Shown: positions 16,700 to 25,713 of the stretch, one piece after another
Position numbering within the stretch: the stretch's first letter is position 1
Layout of the letters: every line of letters starts with the position of its first letter
From: UBA12567 sp964598425
GTDB taxonomy: Bacteria; Planctomycetota; Phycisphaerae; Phycisphaerales; SM1A02
Length of the DNA: 61,772 nt
NCBI GenBank assembly: GCA_964598425.1
Contig: CAZRBV010000016.1
Location: forward strand, 1-61,772
Direction of reading: 5' to 3'
Position numbers and translations under genes: made by a program
The notes under the pieces: model-generated
Told to the model about the DNA's origin: nothing
The model's input: only the letters and a program-made list of their open reading frames with translations
Databases searched by the model: none

Positions 16700-17527
16700 T
16701 CAGTCCCACGGCGTACCAAGGAGTTCTCGAAGGGCCTCTCCTGGCGAGTCGTGTTTCAGGAGACTCTCGCCGATCAGGAATCTTCGGACACCATGCCGGA
16801 CCATACGTTCGACATCCGAGACGGTGCGAATACCCGATTCGGTCACGAGAATATCGCGGTGATCCTCAACCAGTTCCAGCATCCGCACCGTATGGCTGAT
16901 GTCGGTTTTCATTGTGGCCAGGTTTCTATTGTTGATTCCGAGCAGCATGTAGCCGGGGTGGGGGAAGCCGACATGTCGACGCACTCGGAGCAGATTCTCG
17001 ATGTCGTGTACCTCGACCAGTGCCGTCATGTCGAGTTCGTGAGCCAGAATCAACATGTCCATCATCTGGCCTTCTGAGAGGCACTCGGAGATGAGCAGAA
17101 CCGCATCGGCGCCAGCCGCGCGTGCCTCCCACACCTGCCATGTATCGATCAGAAAGTCCTTCCGCAGCACTGGCAGACTGACGGAAGCCTTGATTGCGTC
17201 AATCGTATCGATCGAGCCGCCGAAGAATCGCTCGTCCGTGAGGCAAGAGATCGCGACTGCCCCCGCGTTTTCGTACTGTAGGGCGATGTCCACTGGATCG
17301 AAATTCGCGCGAATCTCCCCTGCTGAGGGGCTTCGCTTTTTGACTTCGGCTATGACATTGACTCCTCCCGGTCCGGTTCCGGTTGCGACGGCTGCAAAGA
17401 AGTTGCGTGGAGGCGGCGTGCCTTCCACTTGCGACTTGAGTTCGTCTAACGGTCGCCGCGAGCGAAGTTCCGCTACTTCGACGCGTTTGTGTTCGATGAT
17501 TCTGGCCAGTGTGGGGGGGGTCGTCAT
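16700..17527 (-). CDS. trpC: Indole-3-glycerol-phosphate synthase
   Basis: A 275-residue (beta/alpha)8 enzyme of tryptophan synthesis that cyclises CdRP to indole-3-glycerol phosphate. It has LARIIEHKRVEVAELR, VNVIAEVKKRSPSAG (catalytic Lys and Pro-Ser), CLTDERFFGGS, PVLRKDFLIDTWQV, LLGINNRNLATMKTD and ILVTESGIRT with the phosphate-binding C-terminal strands. It is a stand-alone TrpC without fused TrpF. The start ATG at 17525-17527 overlaps head-to-head with the possible ATG of the CPBP gene on the other strand. No other trp biosynthesis gene is near. The tryptophanyl-tRNA synthetase gene lies one gene away. Confidence 0.95.
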   Translation of the reverse strand: MTTPPTLARIIEHKRVEVAELRSRRPLDELKSQVEGTPPPRNFFAAVATGTGPGGVNVIAEVKKRSPSAGEIRANFDPVDIALQYENAGAVAISCLTDERFFGGSIDTIDAIKASVSLPVLRKDFLIDTWQVWEARAAGADAVLLISECLSEGQMMDMLILAHELDMTALVEVHDIENLLRVRRHVGFPHPGYMLLGINNRNLATMKTDISHTVRMLELVEDHRDILVTESGIRTVSDVERMVRHGVRRFLIGESLLKHDSPGEALRELLGTPWD

Positions 17528-18470
17528 GGTGGTGGGGCTTGGCGGGGGTGATACGTGCGCTACTCTAGCCGCCGCGGATGCTGTCGCATCGGTCCAAACG
17601 CCGGATAGTGGGATCTCATACTGGCCCATGCTGATTGGAGGGCTGGCGGCCGCCCTGTTTGCAGGGTCAGGGTGGTGGCGGCTTCGCCGCGTTCCGGTTC
17701 GCCCGTGGCGATTTGGGCCTGGCACAGGAATCCTGACATTCATTCTGGCGATCGTCCTTGGCGGCATTGCCGGTGGCATCGCTCTCTCTGTGACCGGCGT
17801 TGACCCGGAAAGCCCTGAATCGGTCGGCCTCCTGCTACCAGTCATGCTAGCTGGCTGGCTTGCGCAGTTGGCTGCGGCCGCGTGCCTGCCATGGGTACGA
17901 CTCGGAGTCGAGGGCCGACGCACGTCGATCGATCGTCGAATGCCACGTCGAGGAGCTGTATGCCCCGACCGAAGACGGTCTCGGTGGTCAGCGGCGCTGG
18001 TTGGCGGCGTGGGGCTTCTGCTTTTCTGGCCGATGACGCTGGCAGCCGCGGCGATTGCTGGAGTCTTGTGGCAGGTGCTGACGGACCATCCCCCGGTTCC
18101 TATTGCGCATGATCTCCTGCGACAACTCGCGGATGCGGGGCCAACACCAGGTGCTATTGCAACCGTGGTCGCGGTCATCGTGCTTCCTGCCGTGGTCGAG
18201 GAGACGTTGTACCGAGGACTGCTGCAGGAGTCGTTCCGGCGGGCGAGGCTCTTTAGTTCGGGAGCACCGTGGCAGTCGATTGTGCTGGCGAGTCTTGTGT
18301 TCACGGTGATGCATCTCGGGGCCGTAGATCCTCATGGGCTGGCTGGGCTCTTTGTCTTGTCGCTTGGGTTTGGCTGGGCCTACGCCCGAACCGGGCGATT
18401 GACCGCCTCGATCACGATGCATATGGGCTTCAATGCGGGCAACATTCTTCTGACTGTGCCGTGGATCTGA
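17526..18470 (+). CDS. CPBP family intramembrane metalloprotease (CAAX-protease-like)
   Basis: A membrane protein of 314 residues with about 7-8 hydrophobic segments. The Abi/CPBP motifs are present: EETLYRGLLQESF (Glu225-Glu226), FTVMHLGAVDP, and the C-terminal HMGFNAGN. Members are glutamate/metal-dependent proteases cutting prenylated or small membrane peptides, and some confer bacteriocin self-immunity. The target here is unknown. ATG 17526 overlaps the trpC start and has only a G-rich pseudo Shine-Dalgarno. The in-frame ATG 17628 would begin right at a membrane segment and leave ~100 bp for promoters. The true start is undecided. It is followed 22 bp later by trpS. Confidence 0.85.
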   Translation: MVVGLGGGDTCATLAAADAVASVQTPDSGISYWPMLIGGLAAALFAGSGWWRLRRVPVRPWRFGPGTGILTFILAIVLGGIAGGIALSVTGVDPESPESVGLLLPVMLAGWLAQLAAAACLPWVRLGVEGRRTSIDRRMPRRGAVCPDRRRSRWSAALVGGVGLLLFWPMTLAAAAIAGVLWQVLTDHPPVPIAHDLLRQLADAGPTPGAIATVVAVIVLPAVVEETLYRGLLQESFRRARLFSSGAPWQSIVLASLVFTVMHLGAVDPHGLAGLFVLSLGFGWAYARTGRLTASITMHMGFNAGNILLTVPWI

Positions 18471-18492
18471 GGGAGGGGTATCCTCTCGCCCC

Positions 18493-19566
18493 ATGTCCAC
18501 ACGGCACCGCATATTGACGGGCGATACGCCCACCGGCAACCTCCACATCGGTCACTGGGTCGGGTCGGTCAAACGCCGGGTCGAATTGCAGTCGGCACAC
18601 GAGTGCTACTTCCTGATCGCCAACCTGCACGCGTACACCACGCGGGCGGACAAGCCCCAGGAAGTGCATCGAGACTGTATCGAGGTTGCTCGCGACGCTT
18701 TGGCAATGGGCGTCGATCCAGACAAGGCCGCAATCTTCCTGCAAAGCGAAGTTCCGGCACTGTCCGAACTCACGTATCTGTTTGCGATGTTGCTGCCATT
18801 CAACAGAGTCATGCGAAACCCAACGCTCAAGGATGAATTGCAGGTCAAAGGGCTGGCCGAGAACTACTCATTCGGATTCCCGCTCTACACCGTCGGGCAA
18901 ACCGCCGACATTTTGGCATTTCGAGCGCACAGTGTTCCTGTTGGCGAAGATCAAGTACCGCATCTCGAACTGACCCGCGAAGTCGCTCGTCGTTTCAACA
19001 AGATGTACTGCGGCGTTCCAGACAAGGCGCCCGACGAGGAACACGAACAACTCGGCGGCGTCTTCCCCATTCCGGTGGCGGATGTTGGGAAAGTGGGCCG
19101 ACTTGTTGGGACCGATGGGCAGAACAAGATGAGCAAGTCCCTGGGCAACACGATCCATGTCATCGACACGCCCAAACAGGTGAAGAAAAAGATTGGCAAG
19201 ATTTACACCGGCCAGGACAGCCGGCAGCCAACAGATCCGGGCATCGTCGATCCTGACAGGAATCCACTCTTTCAATACCTCGATGTCTTCGTCGATGACG
19301 AGTCGGTCAAGTCCGATATTCGTGACCGGTATGAGCGAGGCGACAACATTGGCGACGGCGAAGTCAAGATGCTGGTCGCAGATGCCATCAACGAGCTTCT
19401 TGAGCCCATGCGGGAGCGACGAACGGCATATGAGGACGATGCCGTGGTGCTCGAGGTGCTGAAAGCTGGCACCGCCAAGGCCGTCGAGTCGACCGAAAAA
19501 ACGCTCTCGATGGCCAAGGAAGCCTCTGGGACGGGATTCTTCCCTCGCACACTGTCGTTCCGTTGA
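18493..19566 (+). CDS. trpS: Tryptophanyl-tRNA synthetase
   Basis: A 357-residue class Ic synthetase that charges tRNA-Trp. The HIGH signature is in TGNLHIGHWVGS (residues 18-21), the second signature is GQNKMSKSLGN, and the central YTVGQTADILAF and VPVGEDQVPHLELTREVARRFN blocks are typical. Length is slightly over the usual ~330 because of a basic insert (KQVKKKIGKIYTGQDSRQ). It reads in the same direction as the CPBP gene 22 bp upstream. Confidence 0.97.
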   Translation: MSTRHRILTGDTPTGNLHIGHWVGSVKRRVELQSAHECYFLIANLHAYTTRADKPQEVHRDCIEVARDALAMGVDPDKAAIFLQSEVPALSELTYLFAMLLPFNRVMRNPTLKDELQVKGLAENYSFGFPLYTVGQTADILAFRAHSVPVGEDQVPHLELTREVARRFNKMYCGVPDKAPDEEHEQLGGVFPIPVADVGKVGRLVGTDGQNKMSKSLGNTIHVIDTPKQVKKKIGKIYTGQDSRQPTDPGIVDPDRNPLFQYLDVFVDDESVKSDIRDRYERGDNIGDGEVKMLVADAINELLEPMRERRTAYEDDAVVLEVLKAGTAKAVESTEKTLSMAKEASGTGFFPRTLSFR

Positions 19567-19822
19567 ATTGTCGATTCTGGGGCCAGTGACTCCATCGGGC
19601 CGATAGCAGTCCCCATGGACTCATCCGAGCACACCTGCTGTCCATATGTCGATCTTGGGCATCCGGCCTGCGGAGATCGTTTCCGGCTCGACAGTCTGGC
19701 TTCCCTGCTTGAGTGTTGTTTTTCCGAAGGCCATCGCTGCTGTGATGCGCACACGGAGATACACCGCGCTGTCGGGGATGGGACTCCTGCACAGCATCCC
19801 ATCATTATCACGGTGTCATGCC

Positions 19823-20752
19823 ATGACCGCTCTGAACAACTTCGACCAACCGGTTCGTGACTTTCTGACGTGGCTCCGTGTTGAGGGCGGCCTCTCAGAG
19901 GCAACGCTCGCTGCATATCACGCTGACTTGCGAGACATGGTCGAGGATCTGTGCGGCAATGGAATCGGTGACGCTGGAGCAGTCGGCCCTCGCGATCTCG
20001 CAGCGCATGTGCAAGTGCTCCACCGCGAGCGAGGGCTTCAGCCAAGCAGCATTGCGCGGCATCTCTCAACCATTCGAATGTTTTTTCGCTGGCTGGAAGC
20101 CGAGCGGCGAATTGAACGGAGTCCAGCGGGGCCACTGGTACCACCAACCCGATGGAAGCGGCTCCCTGGTGTACTTACGCCCAAACAGATGCGAGCCTTG
20201 ATCGAGGCTGCTGGGCCTGGAACCAGTCGGCTGTGGGAACGAGATCGTGCGCTGGTCGAAGTGATGTATGGGGCGGGTCTGCGTGCCAGTGAGGTGTGCG
20301 CGCTTCGAGCAGGCGACTGGAAGCGCGAGCTTGAAGTCGTGCTCGTGACTGGAAAGGGAGACAAGCAGCGACTGGTCCCGATTGGAAAGCCCGCCATCGA
20401 CGCATTGGATCGGTATTGCGGTGACCTTCGCGGTCACCTGGCTCGCTTTCCAGATCAGCGATCGGATGATCGCCTGCTGCTTTCGCACACCGGGCGTCCA
20501 CTGGAGCGGGTTGCAGTGTGGCAGATCATTCGTCGGCTTGCGGGTCGCGCGGGTCTTGATCACGTGCATCCGCACATGCTCAGGCACAGCTTTGCCACGC
20601 ACTTGTTAGCCGGTGGGGCGGATCTTCGAGTCGTACAGGAACTCCTTGGTCACGCCGACATCGGCACAACACAGGTTTACACCCACATTGATCGGTCCCG
20701 ACTGAGGGATGTGGTGGAGCAGTACCTGCCCCGAACAAAGAAGGCGGGTTGA
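19823..20752 (+). CDS. xerD: Tyrosine recombinase, XerC/XerD type
   Basis: A 309-residue site-specific recombinase of the length and composition of the chromosome-dimer-resolving Xer proteins. The N-terminal SAM-like domain (FLTWLRVEGGLSEATLAAY) precedes the catalytic domain with all six active-site residues: Arg154 (GAGLRASEV), Lys178 (TGKGDKQR), His251 and Arg254 (HPHMLRHSFATHLL), His277 (LLGHADI) and Tyr286 (TQVYTHID). ATG 19823 gives the standard N-terminus; the frame is open further upstream but with no Xer-like sequence. There is no phage or integron context, so a housekeeping role is likely. XerC versus XerD cannot be settled here. Confidence 0.9.
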   Translation: MTALNNFDQPVRDFLTWLRVEGGLSEATLAAYHADLRDMVEDLCGNGIGDAGAVGPRDLAAHVQVLHRERGLQPSSIARHLSTIRMFFRWLEAERRIERSPAGPLVPPTRWKRLPGVLTPKQMRALIEAAGPGTSRLWERDRALVEVMYGAGLRASEVCALRAGDWKRELEVVLVTGKGDKQRLVPIGKPAIDALDRYCGDLRGHLARFPDQRSDDRLLLSHTGRPLERVAVWQIIRRLAGRAGLDHVHPHMLRHSFATHLLAGGADLRVVQELLGHADIGTTQVYTHIDRSRLRDVVEQYLPRTKKAG

Positions 20753-20793
20753 AGGCAGTTGCCACCGGGCCCCTGACCGCTAGTATCACGCCC

Positions 20794-21960
20794 ATGATCA
20801 GATGCGCAGTCGCGGTAGTTGTTGGTTTTATTTCAGTGTTGTCCAGTGGGGCTCCCGGGGCTTCACCCGAGGATTTTCATCTGGCGGGGATCGAACCCGT
20901 TGTGAGACCTGTGCAGTTCAGGGCTTTACTCAAAGATCTGGAGCTCGGACCCGGTGAGATCGAGGCGGGCGAGATGCTGCTTCGGGACTATGGCGACGGA
21001 ATGCAGAAGGTGCTGAGGGATCTCGAGTCGAAGCAGGCCGAAGATCGAGCACGGCTGGATGCTGCGCTTCGCGGGGAGATTCGAATCAGCGCCGATGAAC
21101 TCCGTGCGTTGCGGATATCGCTCCGAACCGCAGCGAGGGCTGCGTGCGACACCGCCGACGGGCATGTCAGTCGCATGGCTGAATGGGCCACGTTGCTGTC
21201 TATGGCATCCCCGGCTGTTCAGCGCGAAGCAATCAACCGGTTTCATCGAAGCGTGTATCTGACTGGAAAGGGTCGTGGCGCACTTGTTGATATCGCATCG
21301 CTTGCAATTGAGTCGGATGATGTGGCTTCAGTCAGTGACGAGGCAATCAACGATTCGCTTGCGGAGTACACATCCAGTCTTGGTCAGCGTGCTCGGGATG
21401 ATGCGCTGATGGCCAGATCCCATCAGTTTGATGACGGAATAGCCGCAATAACGAACGACGCCGACACACGGCGTGACCTGCAAGCTTCCTGTAGCGGCCG
21501 GTGGCGGGAGCGTGTTGCGCTGCATGACCAGGCCGTGGAGGTGATTGCCGCCATGATTGATGCACCTGCGGTTCCTGCATGGCGAGCCGTCGCTGCTGCG
21601 GCCCTGTTTCCGTCGATTTACCAAAAACTCGAAGCGTACCGAGCCGCTGAATGGGTGAAGGCCAATGCATCCGAATCAGTAGCGGCGCATGCGGATGCCT
21701 GCCTCGAGTCATCGCGACGACGGCTCAATCAACTTCGTGAAGAAGCTGTGGCACTTCTTCGGCAGGGGCGAGAGGCGGGTGTCGACCTGGAGCATGATGC
21801 ATCTTCACTGGTAGACGATGCAACGGAGGTCCGAATGAGATTTCTTCGAAACAGTGGCGAGCGATCGGTGCTGGAGCAGGAGATGCTCGACTGTGTATTG
21901 CGGTCCCTGACCGATGGACAGAAGGCCGCGGTGAGGCACATATTGCGAACGGCCGCCTGA
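20794..21960 (+). CDS. Secreted all-helical protein with LTxxQ-like modules (short paralogue)
   Basis: A 388-residue protein with a signal peptide (MIRCAVAVVVGFISVLSSG, cleavage near APGAS) chosen over the in-frame ATG 45 bases earlier. The mature protein is predicted almost wholly alpha-helical and charged. It begins with an FRALLKDLELGPGEIEAGEMLLRDYGDGM-type segment and ends with SLTDGQKAAVRHIL, both resembling the LTxxQ helices of Spy/CpxP periplasmic proteins. The N-terminal layout parallels the 821-residue protein at 28048-30513 (short strand, helix, Y-x-x-GM, basic helix, paired Arg-rich helices). I suspect a shared family but have not aligned them computationally. Function unknown; possible periplasmic chaperone or stress protein. 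Confidence 0.6.
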   Translation: MIRCAVAVVVGFISVLSSGAPGASPEDFHLAGIEPVVRPVQFRALLKDLELGPGEIEAGEMLLRDYGDGMQKVLRDLESKQAEDRARLDAALRGEIRISADELRALRISLRTAARAACDTADGHVSRMAEWATLLSMASPAVQREAINRFHRSVYLTGKGRGALVDIASLAIESDDVASVSDEAINDSLAEYTSSLGQRARDDALMARSHQFDDGIAAITNDADTRRDLQASCSGRWRERVALHDQAVEVIAAMIDAPAVPAWRAVAAAALFPSIYQKLEAYRAAEWVKANASESVAAHADACLESSRRRLNQLREEAVALLRQGREAGVDLEHDASSLVDDATEVRMRFLRNSGERSVLEQEMLDCVLRSLTDGQKAAVRHILRTAA

Positions 21961-21965
21961 CGGGT

Positions 21966-23090
21966 TCAGTTGATCAGGCCGTACCACTGATCCAGAACCG
22001 TCTGCCAGTCAGACGCCGATCGTACGGCGATGAACTCTTTGCGTACAGCATCAGCCTGTTCGTGATGAACCGAAAACCGGATACCGAATTTTCTCATCAT
22101 GCGAGACGCGCCACCTTCTCCATGCAGCGCCATACATAATCGGAAGTGATCAAGCAGCGCCGTTCGCTGTTCTTCGCGAGTCGGTGGTTCGGGAAGCGAT
22201 CCTGCCATGATCTGCCTGGCCTGTCGAAAGATCCACGGATTGCCAATACACCCGCGAGCAACACTGACGGCGTGGACACCAGTTTCCTGGAGCATGCGGA
22301 AAATGTCGGCTACCTCAAAGATATCCCCGCTGCCGAATACGACACGATCGGTGAACCGCTGAGTGAGATTGGCGAGAAACGGCCAGTGGGAAGGGCCGAC
22401 GTACTTCTGCAGCACGGTCCGGCAGTGCACTGTCGCCCACGCGTATCCAAGTTCGTAGGCCCCATCAAAGATGCAATCGAAATTCCGGGCCATCTCCGGG
22501 CTCTCGTCCCAGCCCCGTCGGAGTTTCACGGTGCAGGGAATATGCGAGGGAACCGACGTTCGAACGGCCCGAAGAACCTCCAATGCTTCAGCGGGTGCTG
22601 TGAGAAAGTGGCCTCCTCGTTTCTTCCTGGCGATTTTTTTCACCGGACACGCCAGATTGACGTCGACGACATCGTGTCCAAGTTCGACGAGAATCTCTGC
22701 GGCACGGCCCATCTCGCTCGGGTCCGTACCCATGACCTGACCTGCGACGGGGTGATCTTCAAGGCCGGCAAGCCGATTCTCTGAGGGCTCACCGAGGCCA
22801 CACTCTTCGCGGAGAATGTTCGGGTCCTCTCGCGTTCGCCCCTTGCCGCCACTGATCAGCGTCCGATCGAGGAGCGCTTCGGTGACCGCATAGGGGCATC
22901 CGTGCCTTCGAGCCACGAGACGCATGGCGGCATCAGAGTAACCCGCCAATCCTGCCTGAAAGAATGGCGCGTCGAACCCTGGCACTGCAGCCGGGATGCG
23001 AGGATCCACCTTCATCCGCGCAGCCCACTCTGCGAGGCGTGCCGGGCACTGAGCCGAAGGCCGGTCAGAGGATGGGGTGTGAGTGGACAT
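21966..23090 (-). CDS. dus: tRNA-dihydrouridine synthase
   Basis: A 374-residue FMN-dependent enzyme that reduces uridines in tRNA D-loops. The N-terminal barrel begins APFFQAGLAGYSDAAMR in place of the usual MAPMAGVTD. Then come GQVMGTDPSEM, VDVNLACPVKKIARKKRGG with the catalytic Cys, CTVKLRRGWDES, VHCRTVLQKYVGPSHWP, VVFGSGDIFEV and the FMN-phosphate loop SVARGCIGNPWIF. The C-terminal helical domain is present. It converges with the preceding secreted-protein gene with 5 bp between stops. Which Dus subfamily, and therefore which uridine, is unclear. Confidence 0.9.
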   Translation of the reverse strand: MSTHTPSSDRPSAQCPARLAEWAARMKVDPRIPAAVPGFDAPFFQAGLAGYSDAAMRLVARRHGCPYAVTEALLDRTLISGGKGRTREDPNILREECGLGEPSENRLAGLEDHPVAGQVMGTDPSEMGRAAEILVELGHDVVDVNLACPVKKIARKKRGGHFLTAPAEALEVLRAVRTSVPSHIPCTVKLRRGWDESPEMARNFDCIFDGAYELGYAWATVHCRTVLQKYVGPSHWPFLANLTQRFTDRVVFGSGDIFEVADIFRMLQETGVHAVSVARGCIGNPWIFRQARQIMAGSLPEPPTREEQRTALLDHFRLCMALHGEGGASRMMRKFGIRFSVHHEQADAVRKEFIAVRSASDWQTVLDQWYGLIN

Positions 23091-23168
23091 CGCTCGCCCA
23101 TTGTCGCCCCCGAGCGGCTTCGGGGCAATGCTCCACTACGCGAAGACTCGCGATACGATGCCCGGTAG

Positions 23169-23600
23169 ATGCATCGATCGAAGTTCACATTGTCTACGCT
23201 GCTGCTTGTCGGTGGTCTCACTCCGGGATGCCACCACGCAGACTTCGACCCGTCGCTGGCGCACTCGGCATATCCAACGGAGCTGCACACGACCGATACG
23301 ATTCCGGTTGAGGTGTTCCGGGACGGCACGGCCATATCAATCGTGAACGCCACTGCCTACGGCTGGGTGAATCCAACGATTTGGGTTAACCAGCGATTCA
23401 GCACGACAGTGCCGCGAATCAAAGCAGGTCAGACCTTGTCGATTCAACTCTCGGCCTTTCGGGACAATATCGGCGAGTCGTTTCCAGCAGGCGGCTTCCT
23501 TTCGACGCGGCAATCCATGCCCGTCACACTTGTTGAAGTGCAATCTGCGGCCGATCAACCCCTCGTGGGCCTTATCGCTGTTCGTCGTGAGAGTGACTGA
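23169..23600 (+). CDS. Small predicted lipoprotein, unknown function
   Basis: A 143-residue protein with a lipoprotein signal (TLLLVGGLTPGC, Cys21). The mature part is predicted beta-rich: two hydrophobic strand pairs around IPVEVFRDGTAISIVNATAY and TIWVNQRFSTTVP, a SIQLSAF strand, and a final PLVGLIAVR strand. No recognised domain. It is divergent from dus; a 6-bp stem (CCCCGA/TCGGGG at 23108-23125) lies in the gap. It ends 3 bp from the convergent folA stop. Confidence 0.7.
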   Translation: MHRSKFTLSTLLLVGGLTPGCHHADFDPSLAHSAYPTELHTTDTIPVEVFRDGTAISIVNATAYGWVNPTIWVNQRFSTTVPRIKAGQTLSIQLSAFRDNIGESFPAGGFLSTRQSMPVTLVEVQSAADQPLVGLIAVRRESD

Positions 23601-23603
23601 CGG

Positions 23604-24098
23604 CTACGAACGGCGCCACGTTTCAAAGGTCATGGCATACGCATGACGCGGATCGGCGTCGTGGTACTCTGATCCCACTTTCACCCATCTGTCATCAAGA
23701 GATGGAAACGTCGTATCACCGTCGACATGAGCATGGACGCGAGTGATGTGGATTTCGTCTGTGGCGGGTAACAGCATCCTGTAGATCTCACCACCACCAA
23801 TCACCATGACGGTGTCATCATCGCCCGCATGGCGAAGCATCGACTCGGTGTCGGTTGCGGCGTGCCCGCCTTCGGTTGTGTAATTGGGATCGCGCGTCAG
23901 GATGATGTTGGTTCGTCCTGGAAGAGGTCGGCCGATCGATTCCCACGTTCGTCGCCCCATCACGATCGGATGCCCCATCGTTGTGTCTTTGAATCTGCGG
24001 AGATCATCTGGAAGGTGCCAAGGCATGTTTCCATCCGAGCCGATGACGCCGTTTTCGGCGGCCGCTACGAGCATCACGATGCGGTGGTTGCCCAGCAC
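23604..24098 (-). CDS. folA: Dihydrofolate reductase
   Basis: About 164 residues, the normal size. Landmarks are LVAAAENGVIGSDGNMPWHLPDDLRRFKD (substrate site, with Asp of the LPDD loop as proton donor), GHPIVMGRRTWESIGRPLPG (NADPH binding), and VMVIGGGEIYRMLLP. It regenerates tetrahydrofolate oxidised by thymidylate synthase, whose gene is immediately upstream. Start choice: GTG 24098 lies 1 bp after the thyA stop and aligns with the usual N-terminal strand (HRIVMLVAAAENG). ATG 24074 would cut into that strand. Coupling to thyA is likely. Confidence 0.93.
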   Translation of the reverse strand: MLGNHRIVMLVAAAENGVIGSDGNMPWHLPDDLRRFKDTTMGHPIVMGRRTWESIGRPLPGRTNIILTRDPNYTTEGGHAATDTESMLRHAGDDDTVMVIGGGEIYRMLLPATDEIHITRVHAHVDGDTTFPSLDDRWVKVGSEYHDADPRHAYAMTFETWRRS

Positions 24099-24099
24099 G

Positions 24100-24894
24100 T
24101 CAGACTGCAACGGGAGCTGAAATGCGTGGAAGGGGGTCGTAGTCCACAACCTCGATGTCATCCATTGTGAACGCGAAGAGGTCCTGGACATCCGGGTTGA
24201 GTTGCAACCTCGGCAGGGATCGGGGCGATCGAGACAGCTGCTCGTCGACCTGATCAAGGTGATTGCTGTAGATATGAGCATCGCCGAACGAGTGCACGAA
24301 GTCACCCGGTTGAAGCCCGGTGACCTGAGCCATCATGTGCGTCAGCAGGGCGTAGGACGCAATATTGAACGGGACACCCAGAAAGAGATCGGCGCTTCGC
24401 TGGTAGAGTTGGCACGAGAGCCTTCCATCTGCCACGTGAAACTGGAAGAGTGCGTGGCACGGCGCCAGAGCCATGTGCTCGATTTCGCTGACATTCCACG
24501 CCGAAACGATCAGCCGTCTGCTGCAGGGATCATTCTGAATGCCATTGAGCACATTTGTGATTTGGTCGTGCGTGCGACCATCGGCCCCTCGCCATGATCG
24601 CCACTGCGCGCCGTATACCGGGCCGAGATCACCTTGCTCATCAGCCCATTCGTCCCAGATGCTGACTCGGTGCTTGTGAAGCCATGAAACATTGGTGTCT
24701 CCCCGGAGAAACCACAGGAGTTCGGCGACAATTGATCGAATGTGGACCTTCTTCGTTGTAACGAGCGGGAACCCGTGAGCCAGATCAAAACGGAGCTGTC
24801 GCCCGAAAATCCCAAGCGTACCGGTCCCGGTGCGGTCGGCGCGCTCGCAACCATGTGTTCGGACGTCACGGAGCAGGTCGAGGTACTGCTGCAT
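24100..24894 (-). CDS. thyA: Thymidylate synthase
   Basis: A 264-residue ThyA, the same length as the E. coli enzyme. It methylates dUMP to dTMP with methylene-tetrahydrofolate. Catalytic Cys146 is in MALAPCHALFQF, and RADRTGTGTLGIFG, GDLGPVYGAQWR, QLYQRSADLFLGVPFN and HIYSNHLDQ are all classic. ATG 24894 places Cys at the canonical number, so I prefer it to ATG 24921. folA follows directly on the same strand, a common thyA-folA pairing. Confidence 0.97.
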   Translation of the reverse strand: MQQYLDLLRDVRTHGCERADRTGTGTLGIFGRQLRFDLAHGFPLVTTKKVHIRSIVAELLWFLRGDTNVSWLHKHRVSIWDEWADEQGDLGPVYGAQWRSWRGADGRTHDQITNVLNGIQNDPCSRRLIVSAWNVSEIEHMALAPCHALFQFHVADGRLSCQLYQRSADLFLGVPFNIASYALLTHMMAQVTGLQPGDFVHSFGDAHIYSNHLDQVDEQLSRSPRSLPRLQLNPDVQDLFAFTMDDIEVVDYDPLPRISAPVAV

Positions 24895-24948
24895 TGGTGA
24901 GAAGTCTAGCAGGCCGCTCACATGAGCCGATCGCAGAAAGACCGACCA

Positions 24949-25713
24949 TCACCCGGTGGCCGCGACCAGTTGCTGTGTGACAGCATGGGCGGGACTGTCG
25001 AGGACGGAATCGGTTTCTCCGACTTCGACGATGCGCCCTGCATCCATGACGGCGATGCGATCACAGAGATAGCGGGCAACGGCCAGATCGTGAGTGATGA
25101 ACAGCATGGCCAGCCCGTGCTCGGTGCGGAGGCGATCGAGCAGGTTGAGAATCCTGGCCTGAATGGACACGTCCAGCGAGGACGTTGGCTCGTCGCACAC
25201 AAGCAGGCTGGGTTGGCAGGCAAGTGCCCGAGCGATGCAGATTCGTTGCCGCTGGCCACCGGAAAACTGATGCGGCCAGCGATCGGCTGCATCAGGCTGA
25301 AGACCGACGGTGCCCAGCAGCTCCTGAACCCGGTCATCGAGCTCCGACTTTGTGATTCGTTCATGTACCGTGATGGGCTCGGCAATGAGCTCGCCCACGC
25401 GCATTCTTCCATTCAGCGCACTGGCTGGATCCTGAAACACCATCTGCATGTGCCGGCGAAACCTCCGCAGGGTTTCGCCTTGCAGGGTTGCCAGATCAGT
25501 TTCATTGACTTTGACAACACCGCTTGTTGGCTGCACGAGGCGCAGTGCCGCTCGGGCGCAGGTTGTCTTGCCGCATCCGGAACTACCGACCAGTCCGACG
25601 GCCTCTCCCGGGTTCACGCGCAACGAAATCCCGTGCAGGATGCGCCGGCGTCGGCCAGTACGGGCCTCGGCCAGATCAACGACGAGGTCGCGGATATCAA
25701 GCGCCGCACTCAC
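24949..25713 (-). CDS. ABC transporter ATP-binding protein, DppF/OppF-like
   Basis: A 254-residue ATPase. Walker A is GLVGSSGCGKTTCARA, Q-loop MVFQDPASALNGRM, signature QFSGGQRQRICIARAL, Walker B LLVCDEPTSSLDVS, H-loop FITHDLAV. The RRRILHGISLRVNPGEAVGLVG start and the oligopeptide-type Q-loop place it in the peptide/nickel importer group. The usual C-terminal extension of OppF is short or absent. GTG 25713 overlaps the HtrA-like stop (GTGA). No permease or binding protein is adjacent, so it is an orphan subunit, coupled to a protease gene instead. Confidence 0.85.
   Translation of the reverse strand: MSAALDIRDLVVDLAEARTGRRRRILHGISLRVNPGEAVGLVGSSGCGKTTCARAALRLVQPTSGVVKVNETDLATLQGETLRRFRRHMQMVFQDPASALNGRMRVGELIAEPITVHERITKSELDDRVQELLGTVGLQPDAADRWPHQFSGGQRQRICIARALACQPSLLVCDEPTSSLDVSIQARILNLLDRLRTEHGLAMLFITHDLAVARYLCDRIAVMDAGRIVEVGETDSVLDSPAHAVTQQLVAATG

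Noticed and set aside
17528..18304. Open minus-strand frame of 259 codons upstream of and fused to trpC
   Set aside because: It is antisense to the well-supported CPBP protease gene, is Arg/Ser/Pro-rich and low in complexity, and trpC starts normally at 17527.
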